Part shown: positions 1 through 5,493 of the stretch, one piece after another
Layout: each line of letters starts with the position of its first letter
Position numbering within the stretch: the first letter of the stretch is position 1
Assembly: GCA_030433055.1 (NCBI GenBank)
Contig: JAUILJ010000601.1
Location: 1-5,493, forward strand
DNA: 5,493 nt
From: Polyangia bacterium
GTDB lineage: Bacteria > Myxococcota_A > Polyangia > Polyangiales > Polyangiaceae
Direction: 5' to 3'
Made by a program: the position numbers and the translations under genes
The notes under the pieces: generated by a model
Seen by the model: the letters and a program-made list of their open reading frames with translations, nothing else
Told to the model about the DNA's origin: nothing
Databases searched by the model: none

Positions 1-174
1 GAGTTCTTGCGCCGCTTCCCTGGGGATCACCGAGCGCAAGACGCCGCGTACGTGCGCATCCTCGCGTTGCAGGCTGCTGGGCAAGAAGAGGCCATGCGCG
101 GTGCTGCTCGCGAGTACCTTGGGCGGTACCCCGAAGGCTTCCGCAAGAAAGAGGCGGAGCAGCTCTCTCATTGA
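1..174 (+). CDS. C-terminal end of a TPR-like (tetratricopeptide/helical repeat) protein, 5' truncated
   Basis: Frame 1 is open from the first base to a TGA at 172-174 and gives 57 residues. The peptide holds two helix pairs of the TPR/outer-membrane-lipoprotein-repeat type. The phrases FLRRFPGD, AAYVRILAL, AMRGAAREYL and RYPEGF show the alternating pattern of small and aromatic residues, with the RFP/RYP turns that link repeats. It ends in a charged tail (RKKEAEQLSH). In Myxococcota such tails are common at the C-termini of periplasmic or regulatory proteins (YbgF/BamD-like, or the output end of FecR/anti-sigma-type proteins), but the N-terminal domain that would decide lies outside the window. 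No full function can be given. The gene is followed by a hairpin-rich 148-bp spacer, so it is probably transcriptionally separate from the reductase operon. Confidence 0.72.
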   Translation, partial: EFLRRFPGDHRAQDAAYVRILALQAAGQEEAMRGAAREYLGRYPEGFRKKEAEQLSH

Positions 175-212
175 GACGGGCCCGAGGTGCTCGGAACCGA
201 GCCTGAGCGGGG

Positions 213-257
213 TTTGGGGGTGAGTTGCGCTGACTGAGCGCCAGCCTCTCCCCCAAG
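213..257. other. Long imperfect hairpin, possible transcript end or leader structure
   Basis: The arms TTGGGGGTGAG (214-224) and CTCTCCCCCAA (246-256) pair at 10 of 11 positions, with one T-T mismatch and a possible G-T closing pair at 213/257. A second small stem, GCGCT (227-231) against AGCGC (237-241), sits inside the loop. No T-run follows on either strand, so it is not a canonical intrinsic terminator. In GC-rich genomes such stems can still end transcripts or protect their 3' ends. Confidence 0.5.
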
Positions 258-273
258 AAAACGTCCATGTGTT

Positions 274-294
274 GTGTAAAGTGACACTTGACAC
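274..294. promoter_or_regulatory. 21-bp near-perfect palindrome, candidate operator of the reductase-regulator-diiron operon
   Basis: The left arm GTGTAAAGTG (274-283) and right arm CACTTGACAC (285-294) are complementary at 9 of 10 positions around a single centre base (284). The right arm contains a perfect -35-like TTGACA (288-293). Size and symmetry fit a homodimeric regulator, and the obvious candidate is the MerR-family protein encoded 1.2 kb downstream in the same operon. A bound protein would cover the -35, which suggests repression. MerR-type activation from inside a long promoter spacer is less well supported, because no -35/-10 pair flanks the dyad properly. The assignment to this regulator is inference. 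Confidence 0.6.
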
Positions 295-322
295 CCGACA
301 GGCGCTGAGTCAGGCTCCGACC

Positions 323-1489
323 ATGGAGCCAGCCCCGATGCCCATCGCCCCGTTCAAGCCCTGGATGCAGCTGAAGCGCGACCTTGGAATGATCCTTGGA
401 GGTTTCACCGGGCGCACCCCGCCGCCCTTTCACCTGCGCTCTGCCAAGCATCGTGTCGGGATCAGCCCGCGCCCCTTCGTGGTGCGCGAGGTGATCCGGG
501 AGACACCCGATGCGGTCACGCTTTGCCTCGAGGATCCAACGGGGACTCCGGTGCAGTTCGTGCCGGGTCAGTTCTTCACCTTGGTGCTCAGCCTTGGAGG
601 CGAGGAGCTGCGCCGGGCGTACTCCGCTTCCTGCGCACCGGGGGGAGCCGTGCGCCTCACCGTCAAGCGGGTGGTCGACGGTCGTGTCTCGAGCTACCTG
701 AACGATCACGTCCAGGCGGGCGCGGTGCTGAAGTTGCTCGGCCCCTCTGGCGAGTTCGTCAGCCGTGGCACACCGGAGCTGGTGCTGGTCGCCGGCGGCA
801 GCGGCATCACACCGATGCGTGCGATCATCCAAGACAACCTGGAGCGCGCTGGCGGTGCCAGCCGCAAGATTCACCTCGTTTACGGCAACCGCAGTGAACG
901 GGACGTGATCTTTCGCGAGGAGCTGCGGGCCTGGGCTGATCGCTTCCCGGAGCAGTTCTCCTACGTCGAAGTGCTGAGCGATCCGGAAGCGGCCTACGAT
1001 GGCCCTCGCAGCATGCTCACCCGTGACTGCCTGGAGCGGCTGCTCGCTACCCACGCCAGCGGGACCGGGGACTTCATGCTGTGTGGCCCGGAGGGCATGC
1101 TGGTGGAGGCGCGCGTGGCCCTCGAGCGCTGCGGTGTCGCCAAGGAACGTATCCGCGAGGAACGTTTCACCCAGCCTCATCTACGCCAGCGAGCCATCGA
1201 TCTGCCGCAGAGCGCGCAGCCGGTGAGACTGCGTCTGGGGAAGGCGACGCCCCTGGACTTCGAAGTGGCTCCGGGGCGCACCCTGCTCGAGTCGGCGCTC
1301 GCCGCGGGAGCGGACGTACCGTACTCGTGCGCGATGGGGGGTTGCGGGCGCTGCAAGGCCAAGCTGGTGAGCGGCGACGTGGTGATGGACGAGCCCAATT
1401 GCCTGACGGAGGAAGAGCGTGAGCGAGGCTTCGTGCTGGGCTGTGTCGGGCGCCCCCTGGGTCCCTGCGAGCTGGAGGTCGAAGCGTGA
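323..1489 (+). CDS. NAD(P)H:FAD/[2Fe-2S] oxidoreductase (PaaE-like ferredoxin reductase), likely electron donor to the diiron oxygenase
   Basis: This is a cytosolic electron-transfer flavoprotein of about 388 residues. Residues ~47-147 form the FAD-binding barrel, with the flavin motif RAYS at 98-101. Residues ~152-277 form the pyridine-nucleotide domain, with GGSGITP at 158-164 and CGPEGM at 254-259. Residues ~299-388 form a plant-type ferredoxin domain with cluster ligands C336, C341, C344 and C374 (CX4CX2CX29C). The order FAD-NAD-ferredoxin is that of PaaE and other reductases serving multicomponent oxygenases. The frame is open back to GTG 269, but that start would place the operator palindrome inside the coding region and has no Shine-Dalgarno. 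ATG 323, with a weak CAGG before it, is used here. ATG 338, preceded by GGAG (325-328), is equally possible. The family is certain. The partner (the diiron protein two genes on) is inferred, and NADH versus NADPH preference cannot be read. Confidence 0.93.
   Translation: MEPAPMPIAPFKPWMQLKRDLGMILGGFTGRTPPPFHLRSAKHRVGISPRPFVVREVIRETPDAVTLCLEDPTGTPVQFVPGQFFTLVLSLGGEELRRAYSASCAPGGAVRLTVKRVVDGRVSSYLNDHVQAGAVLKLLGPSGEFVSRGTPELVLVAGGSGITPMRAIIQDNLERAGGASRKIHLVYGNRSERDVIFREELRAWADRFPEQFSYVEVLSDPEAAYDGPRSMLTRDCLERLLATHASGTGDFMLCGPEGMLVEARVALERCGVAKERIREERFTQPHLRQRAIDLPQSAQPVRLRLGKATPLDFEVAPGRTLLESALAAGADVPYSCAMGGCGRCKAKLVSGDVVMDEPNCLTEEERERGFVLGCVGRPLGPCELEVEA
1474..1479 (+). promoter_or_regulatory. 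Shine-Dalgarno of the MerR-type regulator
   Basis: GGAGGT lies six bases before GTG 1486, inside the last codons of the reductase gene. This near-perfect site supports the GTG start and the 4-bp overlap with the reductase stop. Confidence 0.75.
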
Positions 1490-2244
1490 ACAGCAGCGAA
1501 CGCACCCGCCGCTCAGCGCCCCCCGAGGTCGACAGGGAGCGCTATCCGTTTCGGATGAAGGACCTGTGTGATCTGACCGGGCTCGAGCGTCAGGTGATTC
1601 ACTTCTACATCCAGCAAGGGCTGGTGCCTCCAGGGTTCAAGCGAGGCCGCAACATGGCCTTCTACGGTGAGGAGCACCTGGAGCGCATCCAGCTCGTGCG
1701 CCGGCTACAGCACGAGCGCTTCCTCCCGCTCAAGGCGATCCGCGCCATCATCGAAGGCCAGGATGACCACTTCACGCCCGAGCAGCGCGTGCTGTTGTCT
1801 GCAGTGAAAGCGCGCATCGGTGAGAACCTGGGCGCGAGCCCCGAGGGGCGACGCACGATTGATGTCGCTCCCTTGCTCGAACAACACGGCGTGAGGCCTC
1901 ACGAGCTCGTGCAGCTGGCCGAGCTTGGGATGCTCACGACCATGGTCGAGAAGGGCGTGACCCGCATCCCCGAGGACGACGCATGGGTGCTCGAGCTGTG
2001 GGGTGAGCTGCGGCGTGCGGGCTTCACCTCCAAGCTTGGCTTCGAGGTGAAAGACCTCGCGCCGTTCGAGGCGGCGGTCGAGCAGCTCTTCGTCGCTGAA
2101 AAGAACCTCTTGACCGAGCGCCTGAGTGAGCTGCCCCCCGAAGAGGTCGCGCAGCTGGTCACCCGAGCGCTGCCGTTGATCACCACGTTCCTTACTCGTT
2201 TCCACGAGGTAAAGATTCGCAATTTCTTCTCGGCCCTGGGCTGA
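1486..2244 (+). CDS. MerR-family transcriptional regulator with a large helical C-terminal domain
   Basis: A 252-residue DNA-binding protein. Residues ~21-90 are a MerR winged helix: the HTH MKDLCDLTGLERQVIHFYI at 24-42, the GLVPP turn, a basic wing (FKRGRN) and the AFYGEEHLERIQLVRRL helix. The remaining ~160 residues are mostly helical and much longer than the dimerisation helix of classical metal-sensing MerR proteins. The only cysteine is C28 in the HTH, so a Cys-based metal or redox sensor is unlikely and an organic ligand is more plausible. Residues ~139-195 look like a second, worn MerR-type fold. The GTG start overlaps the reductase TGA (GTGA) and follows a strong Shine-Dalgarno, so the two genes are translationally coupled. 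The probable target is the palindrome at 274-294, making this an autoregulated operon; that link is inferred. Family certain, ligand unknown. Confidence 0.92.
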   Translation: MNSSERTRRSAPPEVDRERYPFRMKDLCDLTGLERQVIHFYIQQGLVPPGFKRGRNMAFYGEEHLERIQLVRRLQHERFLPLKAIRAIIEGQDDHFTPEQRVLLSAVKARIGENLGASPEGRRTIDVAPLLEQHGVRPHELVQLAELGMLTTMVEKGVTRIPEDDAWVLELWGELRRAGFTSKLGFEVKDLAPFEAAVEQLFVAEKNLLTERLSELPPEEVAQLVTRALPLITTFLTRFHEVKIRNFFSALG

Positions 2245-2302
2245 GCTTCAGAGAGGCTCTCGGGAGCCGCAATACACGTCACCTGCCAAGGAAGAGACCA
2301 CC
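2245..2302 (+). promoter_or_regulatory. Intercistronic spacer with small hairpin and the Shine-Dalgarno of the diiron gene
   Basis: A stem GGCTC-TCGG-GAGCC spans 2255-2268 with a 4-base loop. It is not followed by a T-run, so it does not look like a terminator and more likely adjusts transcript stability or expression between regulator and oxygenase. AAGGA (2288-2292), ten bases before ATG 2303, is the ribosome site of the next gene, with GAG at 2294-2296 also available. Confidence 0.5.
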
Positions 2303-3517
<1,215 letters not shown>

Positions 3518-4153
3518 TCAGTCGCGGCGTAGCCGCAGCATCCAGGCTGCAGTGGCGCGCGCGAGCGGGTCGTCGCTGGCTGCCAGGGCCCGCTCAGCGC
3601 CAGTGAAGTCTGGGCTCGCCTTGTCCTGGCTGAGCTTGGCCTTGCCTTCGAGTCGGTCGATGGGCAACTCGAACGCGACGATGCCCTTGAGCATGGCTTC
3701 GAGGCGACCCTCGGGGAGCTGGTCGGGAGACCAGCCTCCCGCAGGTTCGTAGCGAGCGCTGAGTTCACGCAACACCGCGCGCTTCTGCTCGGCGCCGTGG
3801 AGGATGCGGGGAGTGCCGTATGCGTGCACCGCGACATAATTCCACGTGGGAACCAGGTCCGTGCGTTCGTAGTAGCGCGGCGAGACGTACGCATGGGGGC
3901 CGCTGAAGACAGCCAGCGCTGGGCCTGCTTCGAGCAGTGCGCAGTGAGGGTTCGGCGACGCGAGGTGGCCGAACAGCGTGCCCCTCTCCCCCCGATCCCG
4001 CTCCAGGTAGAGCGGGACGTGGGACGCGGTGGGAAATGCGCCGCCCGCCGCTTCGGTCGCTCCACTGCTCACCAGCGTCGCGAAGCTCTCCTGCTCCATG
4101 ATCTCCCAGCACAGATCCTGCTGGGGCATGTCGAAGCGGGGCGGGCGATACAT
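3518..4153 (-). CDS. paiB: PaiB-family FMN-binding split-barrel protein (putative negative transcriptional regulator)
   Basis: 211 residues, the usual length for the PaiB/FMN_bind_2 family. The family landmarks occur in order: MYRPPRF at the start, ASHVP (43-47), GHLASPNP (62-69), FSGPHAYVSPRYY (83-95), VPTWNYVAVHAYG (101-113) and EGKAKLSQDK (169-178), where most relatives have KLSQN. In Bacillus subtilis, PaiB acts with PaiA in negative control of sporulation and protease genes; many homologues are annotated as regulators without proof and may be flavin enzymes. No DNA-binding motif is visible. The ATG shares one base with the purE stop (TGATG), and AGAGG four bases before it gives a close ribosome site, so translation is probably coupled to purE. 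The 3' end abuts the stop of the diiron gene. The family call is firm, the cellular role uncertain. Confidence 0.93.
   Translation of the reverse strand: MYRPPRFDMPQQDLCWEIMEQESFATLVSSGATEAAGGAFPTASHVPLYLERDRGERGTLFGHLASPNPHCALLEAGPALAVFSGPHAYVSPRYYERTDLVPTWNYVAVHAYGTPRILHGAEQKRAVLRELSARYEPAGGWSPDQLPEGRLEAMLKGIVAFELPIDRLEGKAKLSQDKASPDFTGAERALAASDDPLARATAAWMLRLRRD
3524..3536. other. Hairpin at the convergent gene junction
   Basis: GCGGC (3524-3528) and GCCGC (3532-3536) pair perfectly around a GTA loop. This lies seven bases past the diiron stop and inside the last codons of the opposing gene. A second overlapping stem, GCAGC (3535-3539) with GCTGC (3546-3550), follows. With no intergenic space, these are the only candidate transcript-ending structures seen here. 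Neither has a T-run. Confidence 0.3.
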
Positions 4154-4650
4154 CAGACCTCTAGATAGGTGTCTGCCATTACCTTGGCAGTTTGTTCCTT
4201 GCGGAACTGCTTGAGGCGCTCGCGAATCTCGGGGTGGGTGTTGCCCATGAAGCCGGCGGCGAGGAGTGCGGCATTGATCGCGCCCGCCTTGCCAATCGCC
4301 AGGGTGCCGACCGGAACACCGGCGGGCATCATCACGGTGGAAAGCAGTGCGTCGAGGCCGTTGAGGGCCCAGCCCGTCATCGGCACACCCAAGACGGGGA
4401 TGATGGTCTTGCCGGCAAGCACACCCGCCAAGTGGGCGGCACCGCCGGCGGCGGCGATGATCACCTCGAGCCCTCGCTCCTCTGCGGAGCTGGCGTACTC
4501 GAAGGCGACTTCGGGGCTGCGGTGGGCTGAGATGACTCGGGCCTCACACGGGATTTCGAGGCGTTTCAGAGTGTCGGTTGCGTGCTGCATCACGCTCCAA
4601 TCACTCTTGGAGCCCATCACCACGGCAACCATCGGCTTCTGTTCAGACAT
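4153..4650 (-). CDS. purE: N5-carboxyaminoimidazole ribonucleotide mutase, class I PurE
   Basis: PurE converts N5-CAIR to CAIR in de novo purine synthesis, in the cytosol, as an octamer in known class I enzymes. The 165 residues match the family length. Visible motifs are GSKSDW (13-18, phosphate loop), SAHRSP (41-46, with the catalytic His at 43), AAGGAAHLAG (67-76), PVLGVP (85-90) and GVPVGTLAIGKAGAINAALLAA (111-132). SAHRSP marks class I, which normally needs PurK to make N5-CAIR, yet no purK is seen in the window. Two substitutions stand out: the usual AGAGGAAHLPG reads AAAGGAAHLAG. The start at 4650 is chosen because GGAG lies six bases before it and the protein begins there in the family fashion; the frame stays open upstream to 4998, but that part is non-homologous and low-complexity. 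The gene is followed by, and overlaps by one base, the PaiB-type gene. Confidence 0.97.
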   Translation of the reverse strand: MSEQKPMVAVVMGSKSDWSVMQHATDTLKRLEIPCEARVISAHRSPEVAFEYASSAEERGLEVIIAAAGGAAHLAGVLAGKTIIPVLGVPMTGWALNGLDALLSTVMMPAGVPVGTLAIGKAGAINAALLAAGFMGNTHPEIRERLKQFRKEQTAKVMADTYLEV

Positions 4651-4656
4651 GCGGAT

Positions 4657-4660
4657 CTCC
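4657..4660 (-). promoter_or_regulatory. purE: Shine-Dalgarno of purE
   Basis: Read on the - strand this is GGAG, six bases before ATG 4650. It settles the start against the longer open frame and against the in-frame ATG at 4662, which overlaps this site. Confidence 0.7.
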
Positions 4661-4773
4661 ATGAAGGTGAGCGCCCCGCAGGGCGGCGGTGGGCCGTCCC
4701 TAACACGAGCGGGCCGGGCGGCGAACGGTCGATTCGGTGATCTGTCTCGCGGGTCGAGGGAGGTGCTGCGCGA

Positions 4774-4789
4774 CCGCAAGTGCTTGCGG
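4774..4789. promoter_or_regulatory. 16-bp inverted repeat, candidate operator
   Basis: CCGCAAG (4774-4780) and CTTGCGG (4783-4789) are perfect inverted copies separated by TG. With only two bases between the arms, it suits a protein dimer better than a full-length RNA hairpin. It is 123 bp before purE and 172 bp before the transporter start, so it could serve either gene. Confidence 0.4.
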
Positions 4790-4885
4790 AGTTTGAAACC
4801 GGGCTCCAGGTGTGACGAATCTGCTATGTGTTCGCCGCCTGGAGCGCGGAGCCCGCGACGCTCTGAATCTCCGGAGCGGTGTGGC

Positions 4886-4923
4886 GCTGAGGCGCTCAGC
4901 CTGGCGAGCCGAGTGGCTTTTTT
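4886..4923 (+). terminator. Hairpins followed by T6, possible terminator or attenuator before the transporter gene
   Basis: GCTGAG (4886-4891) pairs perfectly with CTCAGC (4895-4900) around a GCG loop. A second short stem, AGCC (4907-4910) with GGCT (4915-4918), runs directly into six T's (4918-4923). On the + strand this resembles an intrinsic terminator with a weak final stem. Because the genes to the left are on the - strand, it would act in the transporter's own leader, as an attenuator, or catch stray antisense transcription. The 4-bp final stem makes chance plausible. Confidence 0.25.
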
Positions 4924-4948
4924 CGCTTTCGCTGGCGTGTAGGTAATC

Positions 4949-4953
4949 GAGGA
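4949..4953 (+). promoter_or_regulatory. Shine-Dalgarno of the transporter gene
   Basis: GAGGA lies eight bases before GTG 4962. An in-frame TAA at 4944-4946 rules out any start further upstream, so this site fixes the start. Confidence 0.65.
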
Positions 4954-4961
4954 TCGGTTTC

Positions 4962-5493
4962 GTGACGGCTTGGTTTGGGCTGCGGAGTACGGAGGCACGC
5001 AACGCGTGGAAAGCCTTCACCACCCTCGCGGGGATGATGGCGGCGCACGCTATGCTCGAGACCGCTCGGGACACGCTCTTTTTGAGCCGTGTGGCTGCTG
5101 ACCGCCTGCCCTGGGCCTATCTGATCATCGCCGGGCTGGCCCTCGTGCTCACCAAGGCCAATCGCTGGGTGCTGAAGCGGGTGACCCTGGGCCGCGCCCT
5201 CACCATCAGCCTGGTGTTCGGTGCGCTGGTCAACGTGGGCTTTTTCTTCGAGCGCAGCGCGAATCCGTTGCTCCTGTCATTCGCGCTCTACGTCTGGACG
5301 GGGCTCTTCGCCACTGTCGCGGTCGTGCAGTTCTGGCTGCTCCAGGCGGAAGCGCTCGATGTCGAACAGGCGAAGCGGTCGTTCGCGTTCATTGGCGCAG
5401 GCGGGCTGGTAGGGGCCGTCGTCGGCTCGTCGCTGGCGGGCCTGTTGTTGATGCGCTTCGAGGCCAGCGCGCTGTTGCTGGGCTCAGCCGGCC
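4962..5493 (+). CDS. Tlc/Npt-type nucleotide (ADP/ATP) transporter family membrane protein, 3' truncated
   Basis: 177 codons are present before the window ends, starting at GTG 4962 with GAGGA eight bases upstream and an in-frame TAA at 4944. The sequence shows about five hydrophobic helices (residues ~19-32, 48-65, 79-97, 103-127 and 143-165). Phrases typical of the Tlc/NTP-transporter-like group are LETARDTLFLSRV (32-44), RLPWAYL (48-54), QFWLLQAEALDVEQAKRSF (123-141) and IGAGGLVGAVVG (144-155). In Myxococcota and other free-living bacteria such proteins often carry C-terminal HEAT repeats and sometimes a cyclic-nucleotide-binding domain; whether this one does is beyond the window. Its substrate may not be ATP, since free-living hosts have no energy-parasite need for it. 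It is divergent from purE. The family call is good; function is inferred. Confidence 0.82.
   Translation, partial: MTAWFGLRSTEARNAWKAFTTLAGMMAAHAMLETARDTLFLSRVAADRLPWAYLIIAGLALVLTKANRWVLKRVTLGRALTISLVFGALVNVGFFFERSANPLLLSFALYVWTGLFATVAVVQFWLLQAEALDVEQAKRSFAFIGAGGLVGAVVGSSLAGLLLMRFEASALLLGSAG

Larger units (their letters stand above)
175..322. other. Intergenic spacer rich in inverted repeats, upstream of the reductase operon
   Basis: This 148-bp stretch contains three nested or adjacent dyads. GCTCGG-AA-CCGAGC lies at 189-202, with an alternative CCGAG/CTCGG pairing at 182-194. A long imperfect hairpin spans 213-257 and an operator-like palindrome spans 274-294. The first two lie close behind the stop of the upstream gene and may end its transcript, although neither is followed by a T-run. 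The palindrome lies close to the reductase start and looks like a control site. No convincing -10 hexamer pairs with the TTGACA at 288-293. Confidence 0.6.
4651..4961. promoter_or_regulatory. Divergent intergenic region between purE and the nucleotide transporter
   Basis: This 311-bp stretch should hold the promoters of both genes. It contains a 16-bp dyad (4774-4789), a GTTT-G-AAAC dyad right after it (4791-4799), and a hairpin plus six T's near the transporter (4886-4923). No convincing -35/-10 pair was found on either strand, and no purine-riboswitch core was recognised before purE. Open frames crossing it are GC-driven and show no family resemblance. Confidence 0.55.

Noticed and set aside
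1705..2205. 166-codon - strand frame inside the regulator gene
   Set aside because: It is antisense to the MerR-type coding sequence and shows no independent motif.
2255..2268. Rho-independent terminator between regulator and diiron gene
   Set aside because: The stem is only five base pairs and no T-run follows, so read-through into the diiron gene is expected.
3518..4153. The PaiB-type protein as regulator of the diiron operon
   Set aside because: It is on the opposite strand, coupled to purE, lacks a visible DNA-binding motif, and the diiron operon has its own MerR-type regulator.
4651..4800. Purine riboswitch in front of purE
   Set aside because: No recognisable three-way-junction core or conserved loop pattern was seen in the purE leader, which is very GC-rich.
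4169..4942. 257-codon + strand frame antisense to purE
   Set aside because: It is the mirror of a firmly identified gene in GC-rich DNA, with no recognisable domain and no good ribosome site.
4651..4998. N-terminal extension of purE up to 4998
   Set aside because: The extra 116 residues are rich in Arg, Ser and Pro with no family resemblance. PurE normally begins at the MSEQ-type start, and GGAG lies six bases before ATG 4650.

Overview
The window is GC-rich, densely coded bacterial DNA. The gene content and protein style point to a deltaproteobacterial or Myxococcota-type genome (Polyangia-like): a TPR-type protein tail, a Tlc/Npt-type nucleotide transporter, a large MerR-type regulator and a ferritin-like diiron oxygenase. 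This placement is inferred from style and is not proven by any marker gene in the window.

Left part (1-2302). The window opens with the last 57 codons of a helical-repeat (TPR-like) protein. A 148-bp spacer follows, rich in inverted repeats: a small palindrome, a long imperfect hairpin (213-257) and a 21-bp near-perfect operator-like palindrome (274-294) containing a TTGACA hexamer. Next comes a three-gene unit on the + strand. It encodes an NAD(P)H/FAD/[2Fe-2S] reductase (323-1489), a MerR-family regulator overlapping it by 4 bp (1486-2244), and, after a 58-bp gap, a ferritin-like diiron protein (2303-3517) with two (D/E)EXRH motifs and six well-placed iron ligands.

The simplest reading is a self-contained oxygenase system. 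Electrons pass from NAD(P)H through FAD and the plant-type 2Fe-2S cluster to the diiron enzyme. The regulator encoded between them probably controls the operon through the palindrome in front of it. The substrate cannot be read from the sequence. This unit is the most interesting part of the window.

Right part (3518-5493). The diiron gene meets the next gene tail to tail with no intergenic base. On the - strand, purE (class I N5-carboxyaminoimidazole ribonucleotide mutase, 4153-4650) is followed by a PaiB-type FMN-binding protein (3518-4153) whose start codon overlaps the purE stop by one base, so the two are probably co-translated. No purK lies next to purE in the window. A 311-bp divergent intergenic region separates purE from a + strand gene beginning at GTG 4962, the 5' part of a Tlc/Npt-type nucleotide transporter that runs off the window end.

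No tRNA, rRNA, CRISPR array, insertion sequence or clear mobile-element boundary was seen.
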